From assembly GCF_023008585.1 (NCBI RefSeq), contig NZ_CP095390.1, forward strand, positions 806,001 to 870,000: a DNA stretch of 64,000 bases. Reading direction: 5' to 3'. The position numbers and the translations under genes were made by a program. A model generated the notes under the pieces. The model was not told where the DNA came from, ran no database searches, and saw nothing but the letters and a program-made list of their open reading frames with translations. Source of the stretch: Natribaculum breve. GTDB taxonomy: Archaea > Halobacteriota > Halobacteria > Halobacteriales > Natrialbaceae. Positions 34,493 to 42,773 of the stretch are shown here, piece after piece. Each line of letters begins with the position of its first letter. Within the stretch, counting starts at the first letter, position 1.

Positions 34493-35482
34493 TCAGGCCT
34501 GGTAGTTCGCCCGGTAGCGTTTCCCGGCCTCGACGTCGGCGAGGTCCTCGAGTTCGACGATATCGTCCTCGGTGAGTTCGTCCCACTCGTCGACGTACGC
34601 GAGGGCGTCGTCGTACTCGGCGAAACAGACGGGACTGCCGCCCGGCATCGGAGTCGTGTACTTCTGGAACGTCCGGCTGTCGAGGACGAAGTAGCCCTCG
34701 CGCATGTCGATGAACGCCTCCCAGCCAGGGTGTGCGGCGGAAGATCCGTCGCCGGGATCGGTGTCGACGTCGGTGAATTCCGGCGCCCAGATGGTCACGA
34801 GTTCGTCCTCGATCGTTCCGTCGTGTTTACCGTCGTAATCAGTCGCGTCGTGGTCCTCGGGGTGGATCCAGTACTCGACGGCACAGCCGAGCGAACAGAA
34901 CTCGATCCGACTCCCGTCCGCGTGGGTCGCCTGGGCGTGCCAGCCCTCGTACATCTCGGTCAGCATGTTACAGACCGGACAGATCTTCTCCTCGTCGGGC
35001 TGGTACCACTCCACCGGCGCGTCCTGGACCGCCAGCGTCCCGCTCTCCGTGCCGTCCTCGAGGTTCGCCGTCACCGTCCACTCGTTCTCCCCGAGGGAAA
35101 TGCCGCCTCGCTCGACGCTCTCGTAGTCGGTATCGACGCCGACGGTCACCGTCTCGCCGTCGCCAGCGGCGACGGTGACGACCTCCTCCCGGCGCTCGTC
35201 GCCGACGTCGACGCTGACGGCCACGTCGTGATCGTCGTCACCATCGTTGGTCAACTCGAGGTCGAACTCGACGGTGTCGCGGACTGTCACCGCCGTCGGA
35301 CTGTCGACGACCGAGAGCGAGCCGGCGACGGTGGGCAGGCTGCCGTCGCCGTCACCGTCGCTATCGTCACCGTCGCTATCGTCGCCGTTACCGTCGCCGT
35401 CGCCGCCGCCGGCGCCGAGACAGCCGGCGACGACCCCTGTCAGTGCGATACTACTCCCGCGGACGAACGTTCTCCTGTGCAT
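34493..35482 (-). CDS. NosL-type copper lipoprotein with CARDB-like domain
   Basis: 329 residues. Signal HRRTFVRGSSIALTGVVAGC has a twin-Arg and lipobox Cys near residue 21, followed by a Gly/Asp/Ser linker. A beta-sandwich (CARDB-like, about 50-155) precedes a NosL-like domain with ICPVCNMLTEMYEGWHA and RIEFCSLGCAVEYW. CxxCxM is the NosL copper-site signature and the FCSxxC pair is shared by all four NosL proteins here. Later blocks ITWAPEFTDV-like, MREGYFVLD and GSPVCFAEYDDALAYVDEWD follow. Probably binds Cu(I) on the outer membrane face. It lies 82 bp downstream of a longer paralog on the same strand and 18 bp upstream of signal peptidase I. Confidence 0.8.
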   Translation of the reverse strand: MHRRTFVRGSSIALTGVVAGCLGAGGGDGDGNGDDSDGDDSDGDGDGSLPTVAGSLSVVDSPTAVTVRDTVEFDLELTNDGDDDHDVAVSVDVGDERREEVVTVAAGDGETVTVGVDTDYESVERGGISLGENEWTVTANLEDGTESGTLAVQDAPVEWYQPDEEKICPVCNMLTEMYEGWHAQATHADGSRIEFCSLGCAVEYWIHPEDHDATDYDGKHDGTIEDELVTIWAPEFTDVDTDPGDGSSAAHPGWEAFIDMREGYFVLDSRTFQKYTTPMPGGSPVCFAEYDDALAYVDEWDELTEDDIVELEDLADVEAGKRYRANYQA

Positions 35483-35564
35483 GTCGAACTCGTCTGGATT
35501 CGTTTGTCAGCTGTGCGACCTTGCCGCCACGCGACGGAACGCGAAGGGGGGAAGGGAGACGCCG

Positions 35565-36992
35565 TTACCGGTAGTTCGCCCTGTACATCAGGCCGTGCTC
35601 GTCGACGAGGTCCTCGAGTTCGACGATGTCGTCTTCGGTGACGTCGTCCCACTCGTCGACGTACGCGAGGGCGTCGTCGTGGCTGGCGAAACAGACCGGG
35701 CTCCCACTCATCGGCGTGTTGAACTTGCTCGCGGTGTTCTCGTCGAGGACGAAGTAGCCCTCGCGCATGTCGATGAACGCCTCCCAGCCGGGGTGTGAGT
35801 CGGTGTACTCGCCGGTCTCGACGTCGGTGAAATCCGGCGCCCAGATGGTCACGAGTTCGTCCTCGATCGTTCCGTCGTGTTTGCCGTCGTAGCCCGATCC
35901 GTCGTGGCCGGTGGGATTGACCCAGTACTCGACGGCACAGCCGAGCGAACAGAACTCGATCCGGCTGCCGTCGACGTGTGTCGCCTGGGCGTGCCAGGCC
36001 TCGTACGTCTCGGTCAGCATGTTACAGACCGGACAGATCTTGTCGCCGTCGGGCTGGTACCACTGGACTGCCGCATCGTTGACCGAAAGCGATCCGGTCA
36101 GTTCGTCGGTGTCGGCGTCGATCTCGGCTGAGACCGCCCACTCGTTGTCCTGGAGTGTCAGTCCACCCTTTTCGACGTCTTCGTACTCCGTCGGAATCTC
36201 GAAGACCACGTCCTCGCTACTGCCGTCGGCGACCGTCACCGTCTCTTCGAACGTGCCGTAGTGGGTGCCGGGATCGACGCCCTCCACGTCGAGGGTCACC
36301 GTCGCCTCCTGCTGGCCGCCGGTCTCGTTCGTCACCGTCGCGGTGATTTCGGCCACCTCGCGGACGTCGACGCTGCTCGGCGCGGCGACCTCGAGGAACT
36401 CCCCGCTGCTTTGCTCGTCGCCGCTCCCCTCGTCGTCCTCATCTCCGGTGTCGTCGCCGCCGTCGGTCGCCGAACTGTCGGCGACGAACATGACCGTCGA
36501 CTCGTCGCCGCTCGGCAGCGCAGCCTCGACGTCGTCGTGGTCGGTCAGGTCGGCCCGGAGCGTGATCGTCTCGCTGTTGTCGCCGTCCTCGACCGAACCG
36601 AGCGAGACGGCGTTCGTCTCGCCGACGATCGATTCGTCGCCGATCCGATAATCCAGGATGGCAGCGTCGTCGTCCCCGAGCCAGTCTTGCTCTTCGACGT
36701 AGAGGTCGACCGACTGCGTCCCCGTGTTCGTCACCAGAAGCAGGTCGTCGAACCGCACCCACCCGTTCTCGTCGATATCGTCGATGATCACCTCGAGCGG
36801 TCCGTTTGCCGGATCGTCGACGTACTCGTCGACGTCGCCGGCGTAATCGTCGTTCGGTTCGACGTGAATGTAGCCGTCGCCGGTCCCGATCGAGACCCCG
36901 TGACCGGCACCGGCCGCACTGAACGCACCCGTCCCGAAAAACAACCCGACGCCGGTGGCAGCCGAGCCGATGAGGAAATTCCGACGCTCCAT
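35565..36992 (-). CDS. Fusion: DUF1102-like secreted domain + CARDB-like + NosL
   Basis: 475 residues. The N-terminus ERRNFLIGSAATGVGLFFGT then GTGAFSAAGAGHGVSIGTGD resembles SipW-processed DUF1102/TasA-like haloarchaeal proteins (residues 1-160, including DLLLVTNTGTQSVDLYVEEQ). An acidic linker (about 163-190) leads to a CARDB-like domain (190-280) and a NosL domain with KICPVCNMLTETYEAWHA and EFCSLGCAVEYWVNP. The last 190 residues are closely similar to the downstream gene, so one arose by duplication. The DUF1102-like module and the nearby signal peptidase I suggest a dedicated export route. A TATA-like AATTAATT with ACCAGA before it lies about 120 bp upstream (37110-37127). Confidence 0.75.
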   Translation of the reverse strand: MERRNFLIGSAATGVGLFFGTGAFSAAGAGHGVSIGTGDGYIHVEPNDDYAGDVDEYVDDPANGPLEVIIDDIDENGWVRFDDLLLVTNTGTQSVDLYVEEQDWLGDDDAAILDYRIGDESIVGETNAVSLGSVEDGDNSETITLRADLTDHDDVEAALPSGDESTVMFVADSSATDGGDDTGDEDDEGSGDEQSSGEFLEVAAPSSVDVREVAEITATVTNETGGQQEATVTLDVEGVDPGTHYGTFEETVTVADGSSEDVVFEIPTEYEDVEKGGLTLQDNEWAVSAEIDADTDELTGSLSVNDAAVQWYQPDGDKICPVCNMLTETYEAWHAQATHVDGSRIEFCSLGCAVEYWVNPTGHDGSGYDGKHDGTIEDELVTIWAPDFTDVETGEYTDSHPGWEAFIDMREGYFVLDENTASKFNTPMSGSPVCFASHDDALAYVDEWDDVTEDDIVELEDLVDEHGLMYRANYR

Positions 36993-37109
36993 ACTACCGC
37001 TTCACCCCGCGTATGGCCGCGTGAGCGGTGGCCGTACTCGACGGTCGATACCACTGCACTGCCGCCGCATCCGTGCTCGACGTCATACATTCTCAACAAG
37101 AATTTAGCT

Positions 37110-37127
37110 CAATTAATTGGTTCTGGT
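37110..37127 (-). promoter_or_regulatory. ACCAGA motif next to AT-rich box, upstream of the NosL fusion gene
   Basis: On the minus strand ACCAGA is followed by ACCAATTAATTG. The preceding bases ATTTGACGAATGC match those before the nosD motif (ATTTGATGAATGA) at 11 of 13 positions. It lies about 120 bp before the ATG at 36992, farther than at the other sites, so the leader would be long. Confidence 0.45.
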
Positions 37128-37316
37128 GCATTCGTCAAATAATAATATTGTACACTGAACACCATACACCACTTTACACATTAATTCTAGTATCAAACCA
37201 GAATACAGATTGGCTCGGCGAACGTTTCCGGTCCGTAATGAGCGTGGTGATCGACGGACGGTGTCGACGGCACTCGAGCGAGCGGCGGGAATCTGGACGA
37301 CGCGACATCGAGGACG

Positions 37317-37763
37317 ATGACGACTCGGCGTGACGTTCTGGCGCTTCTCGCGGCCGGTTCGTCACTCGCTTTCGTCGCGGACACCGCCGGGTTTACTCGC
37401 GCTGGCGTCGGCCACGCACCAACGGTCGACGTCACAGCGGACGACCCCGCCGTCCGCCTCGAGAGCGAGGCGTTCGAAACGCCGGTCGACGAATCCCGGG
37501 CGACGATCACCATCGTATCTCGAGTCGCGGCGACAGCGGTCACGCGACTCGAGTCTCGCGAGGGAACGTTCGCGTTCGATCCGGATCCGGCGACCGACGG
37601 GCCACTCGAGCTCACAGAGCCAGTGACGGTCGACGTGCGCACGCGTACCCCGACGGACGGGGTCGTCGCCGACGCGATCGTCGCCGTCGTCGATGGACCG
37701 GCCGTCCGTGCTGGCGTCGAACGCCGTCTGTTCGTCGACGGTGGCGTCGACGACTCAGTGTGA
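37317..37763 (+). CDS. Small secreted hypothetical protein (DUF1102-like)
   Basis: 148 residues. TTRRDVLALLAAGSSLAFVA is a Tat-type signal; the rest is a beta-rich acidic domain (TVDVTADDPAVRLESEAFET, ITIVSRVAATAVTRLESREG) similar in style to SipW-processed DUF1102 proteins. No catalytic motif. It is divergent from the NosL fusion gene and 90 bp before another NosL gene. A role as an exported partner of this cluster is inferred from position only. Confidence 0.6.
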   Translation: MTTRRDVLALLAAGSSLAFVADTAGFTRAGVGHAPTVDVTADDPAVRLESEAFETPVDESRATITIVSRVAATAVTRLESREGTFAFDPDPATDGPLELTEPVTVDVRTRTPTDGVVADAIVAVVDGPAVRAGVERRLFVDGGVDDSV

Positions 37764-37813
37764 GCGTAAGACGCTGTGTGCGTCCGAGACGGAGACGACC
37801 CTTCGAGTATCGA

Positions 37814-37829
37814 ACCAGATCTGATATAC
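37814..37829 (+). promoter_or_regulatory. ACCAGA motif and TATA box of the nosL gene at 37853
   Basis: ACCAGA (37814-37819) is followed by TCTGATATACA, and the ATG begins 33 nt after the motif. The TATA-like GATATACA is in the right position for a leaderless transcript. The same arrangement occurs before nosD and the nosL gene at 41100. Confidence 0.6.
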
Positions 37830-37852
37830 ATTCTCGGGACGGCAACGCAGAT

Positions 37853-38449
37853 ATGTGCCGTGACGAACACGTCGATCGATCGACTGTCCCGTCTCGCCGA
37901 ACCGTCCTCGCCGGCGTCGGTCTCGCCACGCTCGGGACGCTCGCAGGCTGTCTCGGTACCGACGAAGCGGCCCCGGATCCGATCGCACTCGAGGAAGGGC
38001 TGTTCTGTGACGTCTGTGACATGGAGATCGCGATGCATCCCGGACCCGTGGGACAGGCATACTACGCCGACGAGGAGGCACTCCCGCCGGGTCGCGACGG
38101 CCCGGCGTGGTTCTGCAGCGGACAGTGTCTGTACACCTACGTCCTCGAGCAGTCAAACGCCGGCTACGATCCGGCCGGTGCGTACGCGACCGACTACTCG
38201 ACGGTCGACTGGGAACTCAGGACGGACGACGGAACGACCGTCATCAGCGCCCACCTCCAGGCCGACGCGTTCGAACTCGTCGAGTCGCTCGAGTACGTCG
38301 TCGCCAGCGACGTCGAAGGGGCGATGGGGAAGTCGCTGATCGGGTTTACCGACGCCGACGACGTCGACGCGTTCGTCGCCGACCACGGCGGCGAGCGATA
38401 CCAGCACGGCGACGTCTCACGGCAGCTGATCGATAGCCTCGACATGTAG
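37853..38449 (+). CDS. NosL-type copper lipoprotein
   Basis: 198 residues from the ATG at 37853 (MCRDEHVDRS). SRRTVLAGVGLATLGTLAGC is a Tat signal with lipobox Cys. The mature part has FCDVCDMEIAMHPGPVGQAY (CxxCxM), WFCSGQCLYTYVLEQ, YATDYSTVDWELRTDDG, YVVASDVEGAMGKSLIGF and DVDAFVADHGGERYQHGDVS, the NosL domain in order. It likely delivers copper to an exported cuproenzyme. The start is chosen for the TATA box with an ACCAGA motif 33 nt before it; the open frame extends 31 codons further without signal-like sequence. It is convergent with nosD. Confidence 0.85.
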   Translation: MCRDEHVDRSTVPSRRTVLAGVGLATLGTLAGCLGTDEAAPDPIALEEGLFCDVCDMEIAMHPGPVGQAYYADEEALPPGRDGPAWFCSGQCLYTYVLEQSNAGYDPAGAYATDYSTVDWELRTDDGTTVISAHLQADAFELVESLEYVVASDVEGAMGKSLIGFTDADDVDAFVADHGGERYQHGDVSRQLIDSLDM

Positions 38450-38451
38450 GC

Positions 38452-40374
38452 TCATCGGTCGATCGACTGGGCCGCGTCGCAGTCTCGCTCGAGTCCGGAC
38501 CACTCGACCGACTCGAGCAAGTCGGGATTCGACGGCTCACAGAGCGGTGCCAGGTCGACGATACTCCCCGTTCGCATCCCGGGGGCGGTTCCCTCGAGTC
38601 CGGAGAGGGCGTCGAGTAGTGGTGCGCGCGCCAGCGTCGGCGTGCCGTCGACGCGGTGGAGTCGCCGATCGGTCGGACCGGTCGGCGCGTAAGAGCGATC
38701 GAGGACCTCGCCGTCGCTCTCGCCGAACGCACCGTGCCAGAAGTTCCCCGCGCCGTCTCGCGTCCAGATCCGGAGCGGTCCTTCGCGCGCGGTCGCGTGT
38801 CTGTCGTTGCCGACGAAGTCGTTGCCCACGACCCGGTTTGTCGGCAGGATGTGACTCGCCCGAAGACCCTCCTCGTTGTTCGCGATGACGTTGTCTTCGT
38901 AGATCGAGTTTCCGGCCTCGGTCGTCATCCCGAGGTCGTTGTTCGCGACGACGTTCCGGGCGAAGTAGGAGTTCCACCCGCCGGTTCGAATCCCCTGGGG
39001 CCCGTTCCGAACGTCGTTGCCGACGACCGCGTTTTGCTCCGGATTCGTCATGACGTGGATCCCCGTCGCTCTCGCGTCCCTGATCTCGTTGTCGGCGATG
39101 ACGGTTCGCGAGGTGTACATCAGGTGCACGCCGATTCGGTTTCGCTCGAGGGTGTTGTTCCGGTAGACGAGGCCGTGCGACCGGTGGGTGTAGATGCCGT
39201 CCCGACCGTCGCGGAACCGGGAGTTTTCGACGACCCCGTCTTCCGACCGCATTGTCATGACGCCCATGTACGCGTCGGTCCACTCGTCGCCGCCGTCGAC
39301 GGTCACGTTCCGAACGACGGTCTCCGGGCTGTCGCGGATCAGGATCCCGTTCGCTGGCGTCTCGATCGCCACGTCCTCGACCAGCACTCGCGGCCCGTCG
39401 TCGATCTCGATGCCAGCGTCTCCCCGTCCGTAGGCCATCTCGAGGACCGTATCCTGACCTTCGATCGATTCGTCGTCCTCGGCACGCGTCGTGTTGCCGA
39501 CGCCAGTTATCCGGACGTTCGTCACCGCAGCCCGTTCGGCCGTGACCTGGACGACCGTGCTCTCGTCGTCGCCCCGGATCGTCACGTTCCCCTCGCCGGC
39601 CAGCGTGATCGGCCGATCGATCTCGACGAGTTCCTCGTAGGTCCCGTCCGGCACGACGACCGTCGTCTCTGCCGGGGCGGTGTCGACTGCCTCCTGGATA
39701 GTGGCCACGTCCTCGCCGACGACGACGGACGTCGGCCGCTCGAGGACCGTCCGTGAGTCGGCGACGAGGTCGTCTGCAGCCGCCAGTTTCTCGTCGACGC
39801 GTTCGCGGACGGTGGTGGCGTCGTCGATCTCGAAGGGGTACTCGAGTAACTCCTGCCACGTCAGGAGGGTCCCGCCGTGGCTCGACGCGTACGCCTCGGC
39901 GTCGCTGCGGCTCGAGAACGGGAGAACGGCGTCGCCGTGGAGCGTCCGTGCGTCGCTCTCGACGACGTAGGTGGCCGTCTCGGCGTCGGTCCAGCCGACG
40001 GGGCCGTCCGCACTCGGGTAGCCCTCGTCGGACAGGTCGACGCTCGTGTCACTGTAGTCGGTGACGTACACCGCGAGCGGGTAGCCAAAACGCCGTTCGT
40101 GTCCCGCTTGCCGTCGAGTGTCGACGAATCGGTCGATGCCGTGATAGCCGACGACGTAGCGATACTGGGAGTAAAAGACCTGGGCTTTCGGCAGGTCGAC
40201 TCGGTCCGGTTCTTCCAACTGTTCTTCGGGCGTGATACCCATCGCGACGGTGTCGTCGAACGGAACCGGGTCCGGCGCGGTCGACCCCGTCTCGACGACG
40301 AACGGACCGAGACCCGCGATCAGTATCGCTCCAATGAGCAACGAAATCCAGACGACTCTCCGCCTGTCACTCAT
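38452..40374 (-). CDS. nosD: NosD-type periplasmic copper protein with N-terminal NosL-like domain
   Basis: 640 residues. One N-terminal helix (VVWISLLIGAILIAGLGPFV). Residues about 45-190 look like a NosL domain without its Cys site (YPLAVYVTDYSD, ATYVVESDA, GDAVLPFSSRSDAEAYASSH). From about 210 onward there is a right-handed beta-helix of NosD/CASH repeats (VVVGEDVATIQEAVDTAPAE, then many RNN/ENN/NNxI turns to about 560). NosD helps mature the CuZ centre of nitrous oxide reductase; no nosZ, nosF or nosY is in this window. A TATA box (GAAATATTTC, a perfect palindrome) and a CAGGAGA ribosome-binding-like string precede the ATG. It follows a nosL gene on the same strand but has its own promoter. 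Confidence 0.88.
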   Translation of the reverse strand: MSDRRRVVWISLLIGAILIAGLGPFVVETGSTAPDPVPFDDTVAMGITPEEQLEEPDRVDLPKAQVFYSQYRYVVGYHGIDRFVDTRRQAGHERRFGYPLAVYVTDYSDTSVDLSDEGYPSADGPVGWTDAETATYVVESDARTLHGDAVLPFSSRSDAEAYASSHGGTLLTWQELLEYPFEIDDATTVRERVDEKLAAADDLVADSRTVLERPTSVVVGEDVATIQEAVDTAPAETTVVVPDGTYEELVEIDRPITLAGEGNVTIRGDDESTVVQVTAERAAVTNVRITGVGNTTRAEDDESIEGQDTVLEMAYGRGDAGIEIDDGPRVLVEDVAIETPANGILIRDSPETVVRNVTVDGGDEWTDAYMGVMTMRSEDGVVENSRFRDGRDGIYTHRSHGLVYRNNTLERNRIGVHLMYTSRTVIADNEIRDARATGIHVMTNPEQNAVVGNDVRNGPQGIRTGGWNSYFARNVVANNDLGMTTEAGNSIYEDNVIANNEEGLRASHILPTNRVVGNDFVGNDRHATAREGPLRIWTRDGAGNFWHGAFGESDGEVLDRSYAPTGPTDRRLHRVDGTPTLARAPLLDALSGLEGTAPGMRTGSIVDLAPLCEPSNPDLLESVEWSGLERDCDAAQSIDR

Positions 40375-40396
40375 GTCTCCTGATTGACTGCACCGA

Positions 40397-40413
40397 GAAA
40401 TATTTCGTCTGGT
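40397..40413 (-). promoter_or_regulatory. ACCAGA motif and TATA box of nosD
   Basis: On the minus strand ACCAGA is followed by CGAAATATTTC, with 33 nt from the motif to the ATG at 40374. GAAATATTTC is a 10-bp palindrome. The upstream bases ATTTGATGAATGA resemble those at 37128-37140. Confidence 0.6.
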
Positions 40414-40482
40414 TCATTCATCAAATCGACGGTAGTGCGTTTTGAAAATATTTGCTGGCGACGTTCGCGACGAACCGGCCGG

Positions 40483-41100
40483 TCAGACGAACCCGAGCGA
40501 CTCGACGAGTTCTCGCGTGACCGAATCGTGATCGTAGATGTCGCCACCGTACTGGTCGGCGAACTCCTCGGCCTCGCTGGAGTCGGAGAACCCGATCAGC
40601 GATTCGCCCATCGCACCGAGAACGTCGCTATCGACGACGAGGTCGAGGTCCCTCGAGTCGGTGTGTGCGTCCGCGCCGAAGTGTGCAGTGATGAACTGGG
40701 CACCATGTTCTTCGTACACCTCCCAGTCGACCGTCGAGTAATCGGTCAGGTAGATCACGAGCGGTTCGACGCCGGCTTCCTTCTGCTCGAAGTAGTACTC
40801 GTAAGCACAGGAACTGCTACAGTAGGGGACGATACCGTCTTGCTCGCCTGGAACGTCCGAGCCGTCGGGGTAGATCGCGTGTCCCGACGGTCCAGGGTGG
40901 TTGACGACGATCATGTTACAGACCCAGCAGCTGTGGCCGTCTTCGATGGCGGCCGGTTCCGGGACGTCGTCGCCGTCGCCGCTGCCGACGCAACCAGCGA
41001 GCACGCCGGCGCTGGCGACGCCCGCAGTTGCGAGAAACGAGCGCCTCGTCGGCCACCGTGGGTCTCGGTGCAACCTCTCCGGTACGTCGTTTCGCTCCAT
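40483..41100 (-). CDS. NosL-type copper lipoprotein
   Basis: 205 residues from the ATG at 41100 (MERNDVPERL). TRRSFLATAGVASAGVLAGC is a Tat signal with lipobox; then a short acidic linker and the NosL domain: SCWVCNMIVVNHPGPSGHAI, PYCSSSCAYEYYFEQ, YLTDYSTVDWEVYEEHGAQF, DLVVDSDVLGAMGESLIGFS, EFADQYGGDIYDHDSVTREL. CxxCxM is the copper site. Close relative of the protein at 37853. It precedes nosD by 108 bp. The start is supported by a TATA box with the ACCAGA motif 32 nt before the ATG; the open frame continues to 41325 but that part lacks protein features. Confidence 0.87.
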   Translation of the reverse strand: MERNDVPERLHRDPRWPTRRSFLATAGVASAGVLAGCVGSGDGDDVPEPAAIEDGHSCWVCNMIVVNHPGPSGHAIYPDGSDVPGEQDGIVPYCSSSCAYEYYFEQKEAGVEPLVIYLTDYSTVDWEVYEEHGAQFITAHFGADAHTDSRDLDLVVDSDVLGAMGESLIGFSDSSEAEEFADQYGGDIYDHDSVTRELVESLGFV

Positions 41101-41120
41101 ACGTGAACGTGATCGCTGGC

Positions 41121-41138
41121 TAATATATTCGCTCTGGT
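41121..41138 (-). promoter_or_regulatory. ACCAGA motif and TATA box of the nosL gene at 41100
   Basis: On the minus strand ACCAGA is followed by GCGAATATATTA, with 32 nt between the motif and the ATG. This is the same geometry as before nosD and the nosL gene at 37853. Confidence 0.6.
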
Positions 41139-41227
41139 ACGATACCCGAACTCCGACCGATACCAGCCGGACAGTACCTCGACGATGGTCGGCACGACTA
41201 TGCGCCCCTGGCGAGAACGCACTCGAT

Positions 41228-42364
41228 ATGACCGGCCCGTTCGACCAGCGCGTCGACGACTGTCGACGGCGACTCGAGGGCGCAGCGGCCGAGGCCGCCG
41301 TCCTGTTCCCGAGTCCGAATCTCACCTACCTGACCGGGTTCGAGGAGTCGCCGTCCGAACGCCACCTGTTGCTGTTCGTGCCGCGAGCGGGTGAGCCGGC
41401 GTTCGTCGCCCCCGCGATGTACGCCGACCAGCTCGCGGCGACGCCGATCGACGACGTCCGTCTCTGGGACGACGGCGACGACCCGGTCTCGCTCGTCGCG
41501 GAGACGCTCTCCGATCTGGACGTCGACGGCGGCCGCGTGCTCGTCGACGACAGGATGTGGGCGCTGTTCACCCAGGACCTCCGGTCGGTCCTCCCCGACG
41601 CCGAGTTCGGCCTCGCGAGTGTCGTCTTCGAGGACCTCCGGCTGCGAAAGGACGAGACCGAACTCGAGGCGCTTCGCCGCGCTGGCGACCTCGCAGACCG
41701 GGTCTCGGCCGAGATCCGGGCACGGGGCGAGGACGTCCTCGGGACGACCGAGGCGGACCTCGCCGCCGAGATCGAGCGGCTGCTCGCCGCGTCCGGCGGC
41801 GGCGATCCCGCCTTCGAGACCATCGTCGCCTCGGGGCCGAACGGCGCACGTCCACACCACCACAGCGGCGACCGCGAGATCGAAGCCGGCGATCCGGTCG
41901 TACTCGACTTCGGCGCGTTCGTCGACGCCGACCTCGAGTCGGGGACGGCGCGCTACCCGGGCGATCAGACGCGAACGATCGTCTTCGGCGGCGAGCCCTC
42001 CGCCGAGTACCGCGAGGTCCACGAGGTCGTCCGAGAGGCACAGGAGACGGCCGTCGAGGCCGTCGAACCGGGCGTCGCCGCCGGCGAGATCGATCGTGCG
42101 GCCCGGTCGGTGATCGAGGACGCGGGCTACGGCGACGCGTTCGTCCACCGAACCGGCCACGGCGTCGGCCTCGAGGTCCACGAACCGCCGTACATCGTCG
42201 ACGGCAACGACCGCGAACTCGAGCCCGGCATGGTCTTCTCCGTCGAACCGGGGATCTACCTCGAGGGGCAGTTCGGCGTCCGGATCGAGGACCTCGTCGT
42301 CGTCACCGACGACGGGGCAGAGCGGCTCAACGACTCGCCGCGCGGCTGGCAAAGCGGAACGTAA
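41228..42364 (+). CDS. M24-family aminopeptidase (Xaa-Pro dipeptidase-like)
   Basis: 378 residues from the ATG at 41228 ([11 protein letters not shown]). A creatinase-like N-terminal domain ([20 protein letters not shown], about 30-130) precedes the pita-bread catalytic domain with all five metal ligands: [12 protein letters not shown] and YPGDQTRT (two Asp), [16 protein letters not shown] (His), [13 protein letters not shown] (Glu) and [10 protein letters not shown] (Glu). Cytoplasmic peptide turnover is the expected role. Not obviously connected to the copper genes. The frame is open upstream to 40901, but that is antisense to the nosL gene. Confidence 0.9.
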   Translation: MTGPFDQRVDDCRRRLEGAAAEAAVLFPSPNLTYLTGFEESPSERHLLLFVPRAGEPAFVAPAMYADQLAATPIDDVRLWDDGDDPVSLVAETLSDLDVDGGRVLVDDRMWALFTQDLRSVLPDAEFGLASVVFEDLRLRKDETELEALRRAGDLADRVSAEIRARGEDVLGTTEADLAAEIERLLAASGGGDPAFETIVASGPNGARPHHHSGDREIEAGDPVVLDFGAFVDADLESGTARYPGDQTRTIVFGGEPSAEYREVHEVVREAQETAVEAVEPGVAAGEIDRAARSVIEDAGYGDAFVHRTGHGVGLEVHEPPYIVDGNDRELEPGMVFSVEPGIYLEGQFGVRIEDLVVVTDDGAERLNDSPRGWQSGT

Positions 42365-42460
42365 TTCGGCGTCGTTCCGGCGTTCGCTCTCGTGACTCCG
42401 ACCCGATTCTCCCGACACAGAGAAACAACGCGACGCTGTCGAGACGGACTCGAGCGGGTC

Positions 42461-42570
42461 ATACTACCGGACAACAGTCAGTGACTGCTCGAGCGCGTCT
42501 CGACGACTGTCGTCGGCGACGACAGCGTCTCGAGTGCGATCGACGGCTGCACCGTGTTGTCCGGCAGTAT
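42461..42570. repeat. 110-bp fold-back element with related termini, copy 3
   Basis: ATACTACCGGACAACA at the left and TGTTGTCCGGCAGTAT at the right are near-perfect 16-bp inverted repeats. The core also folds back around GACTGTCGTC and GACGACAG. The termini match those of the 80-bp elements (ATACTGCCGGAC) but the core is unrelated, which suggests one family with variable cores. The right end touches the stop codon of the zinc-ribbon gene. Confidence 0.65.
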
Positions 42571-42752
42571 CAGTAGTAGTACAACTCGAGTTCGTGCCCG
42601 CAGTTTCGACATCGCGTTTCCTTCCCCTGGAGGCGGTTCGTCTCGCCCAGGTCGGTGTCGGCGATGCCGGGTCCCGGCGGAACGGACGCGCTCACCGTCG
42701 CGTCACACTGCGGGCAGCCGATACTGACGTCTGGGTTTCTCGATTGTGACAT
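42570..42752 (-). CDS. Small zinc-ribbon protein
   Basis: 60 residues from the ATG at 42752 (MSQSRNPDVS). Two Cys pairs, IGCPQCD and TRCRNCGHE, about 35 residues apart, form a classic zinc ribbon; the protein ends ELELYYY. The ATG is preceded by GGAGAGCGC, a usable ribosome-binding site; an in-frame ATG 7 codons upstream (42773) is the alternative. Function unknown. Its stop codon abuts a fold-back element that could act as terminator. Confidence 0.7.
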   Translation of the reverse strand: MSQSRNPDVSIGCPQCDATVSASVPPGPGIADTDLGETNRLQGKETRCRNCGHELELYYY

Positions 42753-42773
42753 GCGCTCTCCGTAGTCCAGCAT

